Shown: positions 44,775-57,038, numbered from the stretch's first letter. The stretch: 64,000 bases of DNA from Siphonodentalium dalli (GCA_032622095.1 CP136064.1:109480004-109544003), one strand, 5' to 3'. Translations and numbers: made by a program. Notes: generated by a model from the letters alone, not told the origin.

Positions 44775-47700
44775 ATGTCAATGAAGAAAGCATTCATTCT
44801 AACACTACTAATAGAAATGGTATTCTCTGAATCAAAACCTCCACCAATGCACAATAGCTGTTATAAAGCCATGAGAAATAAGGATGATTGCTTGAAAAAA
44901 TCTCAAAAAGACAAACTTGGTTTACTGTTGGCTAATAATAAACTAGTATTTTTAATGATCATCTGCCTACTGCTAATAGTCCTAGCAAATGATATTCATA
45001 TGAATCCTGGTCCAACCTTTGAAACAAAATCCCAATTATTAAAAATTTTGTCGTTAAACATTCAAAGCCTCAAACCAAAAATCGATATATTAAGTGCAGA
45101 ATCGGAAGATTATGATATATTAGCTCTTACCGAAACGTGGTTGGACAGTACAGTTGACAACTCTGAGCTATCAATACCAGGATTCCATGAACCTATCCGT
45201 ATGGACAGGCAAAGCAAACAGGGAGGAGGAGTAGCAATTTATATCAGGAATACGATTGCATACAAACAATTAAATGACCCAGAAATACAGGTACCTTCAC
45301 TAGAGGCAGTATGGGTGGTTATATTTTCTAGTAAATTAAATCTTTCTTTTGGATGCATCTATCGGCCTCCAAATATCTCCAATTGGGAAAGTATAGAGAT
45401 GTCTATTGGAACGGTCAGGGACCATGGGCGAGACATAATAGTATGTGGAGATTTTAATGAGAATAAGCTGTACGGCCCAGGCAAAGAGATAGGACACATT
45501 AAGGGGAAGTTTGAACTAAAACAATTAGTTAGCCAGCCCACACACTTCACAGAAACAAGTGCAACGTTAATTGATCTTGTCTTGACAAATAACCCCAGTA
45601 TCGTGGATAATACTGAACTCATGCATTGGTTCATTTATCCCATCACAGCAAATAAGATACCACTGTCCTGTCCTAATCAAATTAAAAGCACCCCAAAAAC
45701 AAAAGAATGAGTTATTGGAAAAAATTGTTTGGGATTACTCAGATGCAAATTATGATGCTATTAATGACCAAATTAATAAATGGAATTTCAGAAAGGAACT
45801 AAAAAACTTGCCCCTAAACCAAATAACCAATAAAATAACTAATGTAATAATGCAGACTGTTAAAGAAAATATCCCACATAAACAAGTTAAAATAAGAAGT
45901 GATACCCCACCTTCCGAGCTATTCGTAATGAAGTTGTAGATACAATAAGGAAAGCTAAAAGGGACTACATATCTAAGAATGAAATAATACTAAATAATGA
46001 AAACACTGAATCTTCAATATGGTGGAAAACGATGAATAAATTTGTCATGAATGAAACTCGTAAACAAATCCCCCCATTGCAGTCAGACGGTAGCTTCCTG
46101 ACAGACAACTTTCAGAAAGCTGAATGCCTTAATACTCACTTTTGTGAGATACCATCATTAAATGATAAGAATAGATTAGTGCCAAAATTGGATCATGATA
46201 AGGGAAAACCCAAACTTGACCACATAAAATTAAATTATGATGATGTATTCACTGCATTAAAATCACAAAATCCAGCAAAAGCAATTGGACCCGACTCAAT
46301 TAGCCCCAAGGTACTCAAATACTGTGCGGAATCCCTATGTGCACCTGTGTTACATATATTCAACATATTTCTGGAAAATTCATTTTTTCCATCTGAGTGG
46401 AAACAAGCTAACGTTGTCCCTATATTTAAGAAAGGTGACCCAGCTATTCCCGGTAACTACCGACCAGTATCATTACTCAGTTGCTTGTCAAAGGCATTTG
46501 AAAGATGCATATATAATAAAGTAATAACATTTATCCATGGACATAGGCTAATTTCAAATTTACAATCTGGCTTCACTGCAGGCGATGGCGCGGTATTCCA
46601 GTTAACGGATACATATGACCATATTAGCAACACTTGACATGGGAAAGAAGTTCGGTGCACTTTTATGGATATAAGTAAGGCCTTCGATCAAGTATGGCAT
46701 AAGGGTTTAATAAGCAAATTGGAATTCATTGGAATTGAAGGCAAATTACTGAGGCTGATGCAAAACTATCTTTCTCATAGAGAGCAACGCGTAGTGCTAG
46801 AAAATACTACATCAGAGTGGGGTAAGATCAATGCTGGGGTCCCTCAAGGATATATAATTGGGCCTTTACTCTTTCTTATTTACATAAATGACATAACAGA
46901 TGATGTTATCAGTAATATACGTTTGTTTGCTGATGACACTTCAATATATTTAGCAGTGGAAGAATCAGTTCTAGCTGCAAACATATTAAATGAGGATATG
47001 AACAAAATCTCAGATTGGGCAAACAAATGGTTGGTTACTTTCAACCCTAAAAAAACAGAGACTATGTTGATTTCCCGTAAAAAGAATGAGACTTACCATC
47101 CAACTCTTAGCCTATCTGGAGTGACAATCCAAGAAGTAAAAATACACAAACATTTGGGATTGACATTTAATGATCATGGGGAGTGGAGTAATCATATCGA
47201 GGACATACTTTAATTCCCGGGCATGGAAAAGAGTGGGTATCCTTAGAAAACATAAATTTCAACTGCACAGGAGAGCACTTGAAATGATATATACTGCGTT
47301 CATTCGACCCCTATTAGAATATGCTAGCCCTGTTTGGGACAATTGCTCAGCTGAAGATTCAAGATTATTAGAAGAATTACAATATGAAGCTGCCAGAATT
47401 GTCACTGGGGCAACAAGAAGCTTAAAAAAGGAAAAACTCCTTGAAGAGGCAGGGTGGGAGACACTTGCAGCCCGCAGAAAAAAGGCCAAACTGATTGGTA
47501 AATTGGTAAATTGGTAAAGCACCATCCTATCTCTACCACCTATTCCCCAAAACGTCGCGATCAGCAGACAACTATGATATGAGATATATTCCCCTACGGG
47601 TACCGCCATATAATTGCAATGCTTACAGGGACACTTTTCTCCCTTCAACAACTATCGAATGGAACAAATTGCCTGATGATGAAAAAAACTGTACCACCTT

Positions 47701-48085
47701 AGAAGAATTTAAATCACTTATATACACAGATGCCCCCGAGCCAAAATCTTATTATTACACAGCAACTAGTAGAGAAAGCCAAATTTATCATACTAGGATA
47801 AGAACGAAGTGTAGCAATTTGAATTCAGATTTGAAAGAAAATTACCTCAAAGATGACCCATCATGTGCATGTGGAAGCATTGCAACTGTGGAGCACTACC
47901 TCTTATACTGCCGACTATTTAGGGAGCAAAGAATAAAATTCCTTGAGAACTTACCATATACACTGACATGTGATATACTACTGAAAGGATCTGATAACTT
48001 ATCGGCGGAAGAAAATGAGAACATATTTCTAGCAGTTGGACTCTATATTGACAGAACCGGTAGATTTCATAAATACTGCCACTGA
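44775..48085 (+). pseudogene. nearly full-length CR1/Jockey-type LINE, decayed
   Basis: One fused ORF in the ancestor, now broken. First ATG at 44775 (the open frame starts at a TTG, 44760). Order: hydrophobic leader and 2A-like motif (to 45014); AP endonuclease (LSLNIQSLK, LALTETWLD, GCIYRPP, CGDFNEN; the expected SDH is RYH, so a catalytic Asp is lost); linker RNEVVDTIRKAKRDY; reverse transcriptase (KAIGPDSISPKVLK, GNYRPVSLLSC, FMDISKAFDQVWHK, AGVPQGYIIGPLLF, FADDT at 46926-46940); C-terminal CACG..VEHYLLYC. Lesions: frameshift near 45650, frameshift near 45915, in-frame TGA at 46635-46637, frameshifts near 47205 and 47515. Last stop at 48083-48085. Not functional. Confidence 0.95.
44946..45014 (+). 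other. hydrophobic segment plus 2A-like recoding motif
   Basis: Codons 63-85 of the frame encode VFLMIICLLLIVLA followed by NDIHMNPGP. The 2A consensus is D-x-E-x-N-P-G-P; here Glu is His. 2A-like motifs at the N-terminus of APE-type LINE ORFs are known and cause ribosomal skipping between Gly and Pro (here 45011/45012); some follow signal sequences and direct dual targeting. The activity of this His variant is not predictable from sequence. Confidence 0.7.
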
Positions 48086-48624
48086 CCAGTATGAATAGCT
48101 CTGAGGTCTAAATGTATATTACACATTGGCAACTGCACTGCTGACAAATTCAATCCAGTTATATAATATGCACCATTTATTATATACATACACGTAGCAC
48201 AGCACAAGTGGGATTATCAATTGTACTGTTTTTTCTTTATTAATATTAATTTATTCTAGTTCTCTTTAAAACATCCTAGTCATACACTATTGACTGATAA
48301 GAGTATCATATATATACAGTTCATGACCAACCTCAGTTACAATATATTTTCGAAATCTTTTACCCATTCATATCTTTTCTTTAAAGCTGACCATGTGCTA
48401 ATTTTCACCTGAACCAGAAGTAAAAAAGCTAACTTGGCATATAGTAACACATATTTAACAAATAATGAAAATGAAATAATTTCTAATTCAGAAGCAACAC
48501 ACTGAGGAGATGGCTTTATAAAAGCATTTTGCTTGTTGCCAGATCCTCCATATCTCACAATTGAAAAACTCACCAAAACCAAGAAAACTAAAAATTGCGC
48601 TTATTATTATGTAATTATTATGTA
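48086..48624 (+). other. presumed LINE 3' UTR and flank
   Basis: Follows the LINE stop. AT-rich with no (GAT)n tail; the 3' boundary is uncertain. A GTGAGT on the minus strand at 48571 lacks a credible exon. Confidence 0.4.
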
Positions 48625-49472
48625 CTAGCAGGGTTACCCGGCGTTGCCCAGGTTAATGCGATGAGAAACCCTTTGTATGGTGTGGATATTTGTTGGGGAT
48701 AGAGAATGCTCTTGCTTTAAAGTGTTATACGTTTTCTCATAAATTGTATATTCAAATAGCATCATAAAACATGATTATTACAGTCATGGGATATAAGTAG
48801 TGGCTCACCTTGTCAATTGTCATTCTGTTTGTCGCGATTAATCCGTTCCAACAATAATGAAGTATGTATTTATTTACAACTGCGTATACATTAGACGTCA
48901 TAATATGATACATGAACATCATAAACACATTAGTTCGATAAAAGATGATAATTGGGTTTTAAATATTGAGATGTATCAATCAATTTAGTGGGTTGGACTA
49001 AGTTCTCGAGGACACCTGGCTATTTCCATGAAGATACAGATGTTTCAAAGAAATTTCCAGGTGCTCCTCTTTCATGGTGCTATATATTGGCTAAATATTC
49101 TCAGTTTAAACGAAATGTTGATGCGCATAAATATTAGCTACATGTGCCAGGCACAGAGCGAGATTTTGAGTTGTGTATGTCAGTCGAGGAGTCTGTTATA
49201 AAACCCTTGTCAGATGTGCAGTATTGGGAGGATCCTGAAAAGTCTTATGCTACTAACTGCATTTTCTTGTATATCAGTAGAAACTATATTTGACTGCACA
49301 CTGTGACCACTATTTTTGAACAGGCCTTCCATGTCTCTTGACAAATTGTAACTTTTTTGTGGAAACTGTATTGAATGGAACAGACTCAATTTTGTTATAA
49401 TATATATGCAATCCTCTGACGGTTCGGGGTCTCTCAGTTTGCACGAATATATGTATCTCTTCAACAGAATGA

Positions 49473-50901
49473 TAAATATACGTTTAATGCTTCTTCTATG
49501 TATCTCTTTTTGCTAGCTCATTTTGTGAATGCCCTGATTGCTATATATTCCCATATAAATATGACAGTTAAGAAGATATAATTGTTCAAGTGACTTAAGT
49601 GGGTCACCATATGTCGGGATTGTGAAATGTGAACGTCCAAAACTACTTAAAATGACATGGAGATGGCCTGGATGACTGTATATAACTTATATGTGGATAA
49701 AGGCGAATAACAATCATATCAATGATAGTGCATATCCGCTCGCCATCCGCGACGCAAAAGACACCAAATGTGATTTAATTCATGGTATATTATTAGAGAA
49801 AAACGTGTATGAATTCGGTGGAAATTGGTGCCAAATAAATTTGTACCAGCGTTTGCCTCTTTTGACAATTTAAACCACTCCCATTAGACTCATGGATGCA
49901 TGATATACTGGCGATGATTATATATATGTTTGGTGGTAATTAGCAACTAAACAAATTCTGAGAATAGTTATGACCCATATCTCTCACCCAACCGACAGCA
50001 ATTTGACGTCTTTAAATCACACGATGATATTCCTCGTATCATAGAGAAGAATAATATAACAATTTGGTGGAAATCTGGGCTAAAAATAGTTTATTAAGTC
50101 AATTGTTGATGCAACGTTGACTCGAACAACGCCATATTGCGAAGGTGATTATGTATTCGTTTGGTGGAAGTCGGCGACAAAACTATTTCACGATATATTT
50201 TTAATTTTTGCCGACCTCCCCCTTTTCTTCCCCTGACACCAACAGCGTCATTTTAGAAATGAGAAATATACGTTTAATGCCTCTTCTATGTATCTCTTTT
50301 TGCTAGCTCATTTTGTGAATGCCCTGATTGCTATTCCCATATAACTATGACAGTTAAGAAGATATAATTGTTCAAGTGACTTAAGTGGGTCACCATATGT
50401 CGGGATTGTGAAATGTGAACGTCCAAAACTACTTAAAATGATATGGAGATGGCCTGGGTGACTGTATATAACTTATATGTGGATAAAGGCGAATAACAAT
50501 CTTATCAATGATAGTGCATATCTGCTCGTCATCCGCGACGCAAAAGACACCAAATGTGATTTAATTCATGGTATATCATTAGAGAAAAACGTGTATGAAT
50601 TCGGTGGAAATTGGTGCCAAATAAATTTGTACCAGCGTTTGCCTCTTTTGACAATTTAAGCCACTCCCATTAGACTCATGGATGCATGATATACTGGCGA
50701 TGATTATATATATGTTTGGTGGTAATTAGCAACGAAACAAATTCTGAGAATAGTTATGACCCATATCTCTCACCCAACCGACAGCAATTTGACGTCTTTA
50801 AATCACACGATGATATTTCTCGTATCATAGAGAAGAATAATATAACAATTTGGTGGCAATCTGGACTAAAAATAGTTTATTAAATCAATTGTTGATGCAA
50901 C
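49473..50901 (+). repeat. 640-bp direct duplication inside the Helitron-like element
   Basis: Units 49473-50112 and 50263-50901, offset 790 bp, differ by few substitutions and a small indel (CTATATATTCCC / CTATTCCC). About 150 bp of other sequence lies between them. Confidence 0.92.
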
Positions 50902-50908
50902 ACAGAAC

Positions 50909-50910
<2 letters not shown>

Positions 50911-50942
<32 letters not shown>
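50911..50942 (+). repeat. (GACA)n microsatellite
   Basis: Eight GACA units at the minus-strand 5' side of the Helitron-like element; equivalent to the GTCY zone of HINE/DINE-type elements. Confidence 0.9.
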
Positions 50943-50943
<1 letters not shown>

Positions 50944-50963
50944 TTCGCAAATATAGATATAGA

Positions 50964-51307
50964 TACATGTATGTGAGAGCTAGAATAAAATATTGTTTAC
51001 ACCACAATCTCTGAAATGTTGAGTTATCACTTTTTGGAAAACAAGCATGCATATATCCACACTACTGCATGCTTTCATAAAAGTGGAATATTCCATGCTG
51101 CTAAAATGTTCTGCTTAATGTGGCTCCAAGAGAATTGGCAGGGTATATTGGTATATAACTTATAGTAATTATGTCCGTGTGTCCGTATGTCACTCCCTCC
51201 GTGTTTAATATGTGTCCATGCATCATCCATGAAAAATAACTCATCCATGCAGGAGAAGGTAATCGGGTTCAGTTGAATTCCTTATTAACCCTTTACCCAA
51301 CAGAAGG
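50964..51307. other. unassigned sequence
   Basis: Nothing recognised. Confidence 0.3.
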
Positions 51308-51537
51308 GCCCTGTGCCAATGCATTCTCTTATATATGCGAGTCGACCATAGGTCGCCTCGCATATATAAGAGAATGCATTGGCTTAACACATTAAAAATT
51401 ATAAAATTGTTAAAGAATGTAAGAAAAAATGGTAAAAAGTGTTAAAAAAAGATTTTTTTAGGCCAATGCATTCTCTTATATATGCGAGGCGACCTATGGT
51501 CGACTCGCATATATAAGAGAATGCATTGGCACAGGGC
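51308..51537. mobile_element. double-hairpin element, copy 2 (best preserved)
   Basis: GCCCTGTGCC...GGCACAGGGC bounds two 69-bp hairpins (51315-51383 and 51462-51530). Each has arms GCCAATGCATTCTCTTATA..TGCGAG with one mismatch around an AT centre. The second hairpin is the exact reverse complement of the first, so the terminal inverted repeats are themselves palindromes. The 78-bp spacer is AT-rich (TTAAAAA runs) and unlike that of the other copies. Non-coding. Confidence 0.9.
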
Positions 51538-52979
51538 ATAACTGTAACTATCACAATGTGGTCAAGGAGCCGGTTCCAATGATATCCATATGTGTATGGT
51601 TCTATTGAGACAGACCGAAGATATTTTAGGCTGTTGAAGCTTTATTTGGCCGGTTTTGGCCGGTTTGTTGGGTATAGGGTTAAACACGCTGTATAAATAT
51701 GATAATATGCTGTTGTTCACAATGTCTATACTCTATAATTATTACTATTCATTCAACGGGAAATTATTTTTTTTTAAATACACGGTGTCCTTCTGTCCCA
51801 ATAGTCGTTAGATGGCCACATATATATCTAAAGAACAAATAAGTGACATAAGATCAATGTTCCCTTTGGGCCTACATGCCATTGGTATATAGATAGAGAG
51901 GTTTATGAAGTAATTTTCAAACAGGGTGGGATGTAATGGCATTACAATGTATAGCAGTAACAGCTGAATGGAATGCATCTGTTGCATTGTGATTAGAGAG
52001 GGCTTTCAAACGCCATGCAACAGCGTACAACATCAATTTTTGCAGCCGGATTACTTTATTTTATTTTAATATAATTTAATGTTTGAACAGTTATATGTCA
52101 AATCATTCCACAGAGTGAATATGACTGAATATGGTTATATGTTACATACATATACGATATTGACTGGACGTTATTATGAACGTTGAATACATGTAGACAT
52201 ACCTGACATGTCGCATATTTTAGTCATATATATAAGCTATTGCCAGGTACTGAATAGATAGAGCTCTAGTGAACTGACATTTGTGATACATCGTAAATGT
52301 CGGTGTTTGAATGTCCAATCCGTTCAAAAGGTCAGAACATATCGTGTATTTGTTAAATTTTATTGACTAGCAAATAGCTATACCGAATATCAACGTTGGC
52401 GTGGTTTTCGCCCGTCTTAAGTTTTGTTGATTTTATATTGATATTATTTGTGTTTATATTCTGTAGATTGCACTTTCTTATAACGGATCCCAATCGACAT
52501 TCCCTTTGAAACTATATCGCAATTTACTTCTCCAAATTGTTAAATCAGAGAACAATCACATCGTATCATAGCTATTCATTTTGTTATAATATACTCGAAG
52601 TTGAGACTAGACCAGACGATGTGATTGTTCTGGGGTCTAACATTTTGTAGATGTAAATTATATTAGGTAGTACTATAGTTGTGCAAACCAGCCCCACATG
52701 GACTGGGTGACGGACAAAATTATCGCAAAATGCATCAAAACCGAGGTGGACGTTCGACTCTTTATACCTTTCGAATGATAATGCTTTTTTCATCTCCAAA
52801 ACAACACCATATATAGTATAGGGACATATAGTGTCAGTTATATTAAATTTGCTAAGCTTTCGAGAATTTATTAGTTTTTAATGTACGATGATTGTGCTAC
52901 ACAAACACTGTCACCAACCTTCAAAGTGTAAATATATACTACATCGGACATCCACAAGAGTTTTGCATCATTTAATAAC
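51538..52979. other. unassigned sequence
   Basis: Long AT-rich stretch. A 71-codon minus-strand frame (52584-52799) has no motif or splice support. Nothing else recognised. Confidence 0.3.
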
Positions 52980-52984
52980 TTGTA

Positions 52985-53230
52985 AAGAAGGATCTGCGTT
53001 GTCCAGTGGTTAGCGGGTCCGACTTGCATTCATTGTCTACACATCAAGACGAGTTCGCAGCACGTCGCTGGTCAAATGCGAGTTTCCCATAGCAGTGGCT
53101 TGTCCGAATTTATCAGCGTGCCTTTTCTGAGAGCGTACGCTGTTCGAATTACGTGCCAAGTTGTGATCCTTGAGCAACCTTGGTCGCTCGTACTGTGCAT
53201 TAAAAAATGTACCTGATTATGAGCAGTGAA
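52985..53230 (+). repeat. tRNA-derived SINE candidate
   Basis: TTGTCCAGTGGTTAGCGGGT resembles a tRNA A box region and GACGAGTTCGCAGCACG a weak B box, about 50 nt apart. The body contains GTGATCCTTGAGCAACC, like the CCTTGAGCAAGG core common in animal SINEs, and an A-rich GCATTAAAAAATG near the end. Boxes are imperfect; an old copy. Confidence 0.5.
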
Positions 53231-53320
53231 ATATCTTGTCAATATGCTAATCACATTGTGGCTACACCTCATCCTTCCCCGGTGAGAGAGATATGTTTAT
53301 ACGTGGCGACAGGGGGTTTG

Positions 53321-54130
53321 GGGTGTCTCACCCCCCAACTTTGGTCAAAATGTTCAACAGTTGGAAATTTCATACCTGCCAATACATTAGTTGGAAATTT
53401 CACACCAACAATAGGTTGAAAATGTTCTTGTAGTTTGATTTTCAAACAATTTATTAGGGGGAATTAATTGTTTTTGGACCAATATTTGCATATTTTCCTA
53501 TTAGTTGTAAAATATTTGGACTGAAATGGTCATCAGTTGGAAATTTTCCAACCTCAGGGGGGGGGGGGTGACAGGTTGGAAATTTCAAAAACTTGGAAAG
53601 CTTGTGGCCTGGTCCCTCCCCCGTGGCCAGTCAAAAACTGCTGGTTAATTTAAGAAAACAATATTGTCATACATTTGGTCAACATAGTCATTGGAATTGT
53701 CATCAGTTGTAAATTTTCCAACCTAAGTGGGTGTCAGGTTTGAAATTTACAACTCTAGGAATGATTGAGGCTAGTCTAGATGCCAGGATTTTGCGATTTT
53801 CTTGTTCAGATTACAAAATTTTCGCACACCGGGCCGACCATGGTCGGCCCGGTGTGTCATTGTCTCTCCCCCGTGGCCAATACAAAAATGCTAATAAGTT
53901 TAACAATATTTTACTACATTTGGACAAACTTGTGGACTGGAATGGTCATCAGTTGGAGAATTTTTCAACCTGAGGGGGAGTATGAGGTTTGAAATTTCCA
54001 ACACTATAGGAAAGCTTCATTTGAGGCCAGTCTAGATGCGTAGTATTTGCGATTTTCTTGTTCAAATTTCAAAATTTTCTCACACCCGGCCAGCCCGGTG
54101 TGTCGTGGTCTCTTGCCCGTAGACGTGTGT
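53321..54130 (+). repeat. Fam8 array, unit about 245 bp
   Basis: Units repeat CTCCCCCGTGGCCA (53616, 53866), GTCATCAGTTG..AATTTTCCAACCT, GAGGC(T/C)AGTCTAGATGC, and TTTGCGATTTTCTTGTTCA. The upstream part (53321-53420) matches 19495-19580 and 22383. It includes the GC palindrome at 53825. Confidence 0.8.
53825..53856. repeat. 32-bp perfect palindrome
   Basis: Half-site CACACCGGGCCGACCA followed by its exact complement, no loop. The neighbouring unit at about 54081 has only a partial form (CACACCCGGCCAGCCCGG), so the palindrome arose or decayed within the array. Confidence 0.95.
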
Positions 54131-55573
54131 ATTTGTATGGAGTTAGACCACTATATGTTAGGATTTATGCAATGTTTCAGGTTAAAATATCTGAATGTTC
54201 TGATACCGGGAATATAGAACCATGGTTTGTGAAGATATAGGATATATTAGGCCTAACCACTGAGGTGCAAGGGGTGTGCAAATGAAATTATGCAAACTGG
54301 AATTTCACAAGGTGGACACCCCAACGGAAACCCTCTAGCCATGTCCCTGCCCACACATTGAGTGAATGTTTACATTGTTGTAGATCTCTATACAGATATG
54401 TGTGAAGTCACGTGTCGCAGATTATTGTGATCACAACATGATTACTGATAGTGAACGAGCGCTCATCAGTACTCCGGTAATTGACAATTCACTATGTGTC
54501 GTGTCAGTTTAGGCCTGCCAAAAATAATGAATCAACTATCAGCAGACCAAAGCTATTTGATCTGTGCCGCGTCAGCATCACTCGAGTCTAAGAGAAGCAG
54601 GAGATGGTGGACCGGCCGTGGGCTACTGCCACAGAAAGATAGCGCACCGGATTTTCTGACAATTGTCTCGATGCTCGTTGTATTCCATATGAAATATATA
54701 CATGGGTTGAAATGACAAAGAAAGATTACGCACATTCGCCAAGCCTAACAATTAATCAAATCAGATTTGCCTGTCGCAATGCCTCGGTGTTGACCGTGAA
54801 TTATACGATACAGATCTACAGCAATGTAAACACACCCTGAAACTAATTCGCTGTCGCATGCATGTAATTAAAGAGAGTAGATATTGCTGTGTTCTAATTA
54901 GTTGAAATGTATGGTTCAAAGTTTAATTTTTCGATTAAAATTAGTTAAAATAAATTGTTCAGAGTTTTATTATTTGCCTTTTTGAAATCAATAAGCTACC
55001 CATTTAGTCATAATGTTCAGACAGAAATTTCCTTCTCATTGGTACACAACAACGCGGTAAACTGGACCCGACACGCCCCTTTAAAGAACACGCCTAGTAT
55101 TAATAGAAGAGACGTGCGTACTAAAGGGCAATATCTCAGTCTGGTGAACTACATGTAAATGGGGGCACTGTTCACAAGACCATGCACATTGACTAGCTGT
55201 GCTGAGCCATGGTCGTTAATCGATTAATTTTTCACCCACAAATTACTACATATAATTAAGGCAATGAGAATATAAACGCTCTCTATATTATAGACGAACG
55301 CTCTTTATATTATTCTAACTTTTTAAAGAGAGTTTAAATCTGGCCAAGTAAACATACAGAGGTATAGCGTATATGTCAAATCGCATGGGTGTCTCCAAAG
55401 ATGAATTAAATTTGTCTATGTATATCCAACATATGCTATGTATAAATTCACCCCCCTCATCTTTTTCTAAATATTTTTTACAGGCATGGCTCATTTGAAC
55501 ATTGAATAGTATATAATGGGTTTATGTAATATCTGGGTACTATCACCTTTACAACATAAAATTGTAATTTAAC
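54131..55573. other. unassigned sequence
   Basis: Frames of 60-73 codons near 54494-54735 on both strands lack motifs. Repeated AACGCTCT(C/T)TATATTAT near 55275-55315. No gene called. Confidence 0.3.
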
Positions 55574-55860
55574 ACTTGTAACGCTTTGTAACATGTCTAT
55601 ACACTGAGACGGTAGGAAAAACATATGCTGCGGTTTTCTACTGGGGACTTTATATCATTTGTAACATTTGTAACACTTGTAACACCCGTCTACGAGCGGT
55701 CTCTCTGGTATCTCAGAAATAATGTAAAACTTATAACGCTTTTTAACATGTCGCTACACTGAGACGGTATGAAAAAATATGCTGCGGTTTTCTACTGGGG
55801 ACTTTATATCATTTGTAACATGTGTAACACTTGTAACACCAGTCAAATGGGCAATGGGAT
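55574..55860 (+). repeat. tandem duplication, unit about 156 bp
   Basis: Two copies of ACTGAGACGGTA.GAAAAA followed by TATGCTGCGGTTTTCTACTG and TTTATATCATTTGTAACAT, each ending in runs of TTGTAACAC. Confidence 0.88.
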
Positions 55861-56256
55861 GGACAGACGCAATTTGTTTCACAACTTGTCTAAAACACAG
55901 CCCGTAAACATATTTTGATGAAACCCTTGGCTTATGTTCCAATAATATACACTTTAGTGAAAAATACTCAGATAAAAACCAGATTGTTTTACCCCATGTT
56001 TCCTGATAAAATGATGGCTATTTAACAATCATTCAGTTTAATAATATATCATACAATTAAGAGACATATATTTCTAATTCAATAAAACATTCTGGATAAA
56101 ACTTTTAAATCTTTCTTCAAAAATAGAGGTAATAAAGATCTCAACAAATGTATATAACAACAAACATATTTCAAAATGCACTATTTATCACAACCATGAA
56201 CCAGGACATTGTGTTTAACCCTTCTATGACTGGAGATTCGTGAATTTTTTTGAAAA
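55861..56256. other. unassigned AT-rich sequence
   Basis: Nothing recognised. Confidence 0.3.
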
Positions 56257-56460
56257 CCCAGTGCCAATGCATTCTCTTATATAAAATGAGAGTCTCCCAT
56301 AGGGAGCATCGCATATGTAAGAGAATACATTGGCCTAACAATATTTGCCTTGACCTTGTATAGGCCAGTGCATTCTCGTATATAGGGGATGCTCCCTGTC
56401 GGAGACTCGCATATATACAAGAATGCACTGGTACATGATCTCTAATGCTGCACCAGCGCG
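56257..56460 (-). mobile_element. double-hairpin element, copy 3
   Basis: Inverted relative to copy 1: ends with (reverse) GGTGCAGCATTAGAGATC. Two hairpins about 75 bp long (56259-56335 and 56364-56433) share GAGTCTCCCATAGGGAGC-type centres; the spacer TAACAATATTTGCCTTGACC is the reverse of that in copy 1. Several mismatches in the stems. Confidence 0.82.
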
Positions 56461-56772
56461 ATTGGTCACACCATGAACACCTAACGATCCATCGGCAGTG
56501 AGTTCCATTGACCTCGGACGCGTCTCGTGATCGGCAGTCTTCTGGAGGAACTCTGGGAGCTCAAATGGAATAACTGAACTAAATTCTCTTAATTGAAGCC
56601 TACAGGCTATTTCAGTGGTGTTTACCAGCCAGATTGACACCAGTTGATCACGAAAATGCAAGAAAAATCATAGGTCATGTGTTTACTTTTTTAAATAACT
56701 CCCCAAGTGTACGACAGGGCTATCCCACAGCCAAATTTGGTCTGGAAATACCCACAACTATACAGCAGCTAG
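56461..56772. other. unassigned sequence
   Basis: No gene seen; a minus-strand frame of 108 codons (56335-56661) runs into the hairpin element and is not supported. Confidence 0.3.
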
Positions 56773-57038
56773 TTAAAGGTACTCAATCCGATCAGAGGGT
56801 CCTATATTACTATTTCTTTGGCTTTGGGGGTAAAAATTATTTGATTCGAGTCGAGGAACCCACCCATCAAAGCTCAGAGTGATTAGATATCGATTTTTGA
56901 AATCTATTAATTTTCGGAGATCTGTCCCAATAGTTAGCAGAAACACGTGATCAAAACAGACAAATTGCGGGTGTAAGATTGATAACTCTAAAATCAAGTG
57001 GTTATTATTATACTCTGATCGGATTGAGTACCTTTAAA
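56773..57038 (+). mobile_element. Fam1 MITE, internally deleted
   Basis: TTAA-bounded, 266 bp. The left half runs to AACTCTAAAATCAAGTGG, then TTATTATTATA jumps straight to the right terminal repeat TCTGATCGGATTGAG..CCTTTAA. The break lies at the same GGTTATTATTA position as the axis of the foldback copy at 35453-35869. Confidence 0.85.

Larger units (their letters stand above)
48625..50963 (-). mobile_element. Helitron-like element, 2.3 kb, non-autonomous
   Basis: On the minus strand it begins TCTATATCTATATTTGCG, passes (GTCT)8 and ends in the hairpin CCTGGGCAACGCCGGG and AACCCTGCTAG, followed by T. TC start, 3' GC hairpin and CTAG end at an A/T site are Helitron hallmarks, and the layout matches 8484-9073. 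The interior contains a 640-bp direct duplication (49473-50112 and 50263-50901). No Rep/helicase coding is present. The two 60-codon frames in the duplicates are not conserved as protein. Confidence 0.7.

Noticed and set aside
48337-48582. 81-codon minus-strand frame with a GTGAGT donor at its edge
   Set aside because: In the presumed LINE 3' UTR; frame and donor do not form a sensible exon.
49691-50659. Two nearly identical 60-codon frames
   Set aside because: They lie in the two copies of the 640-bp duplication; all noted differences change amino acids and no start or splice context supports them.
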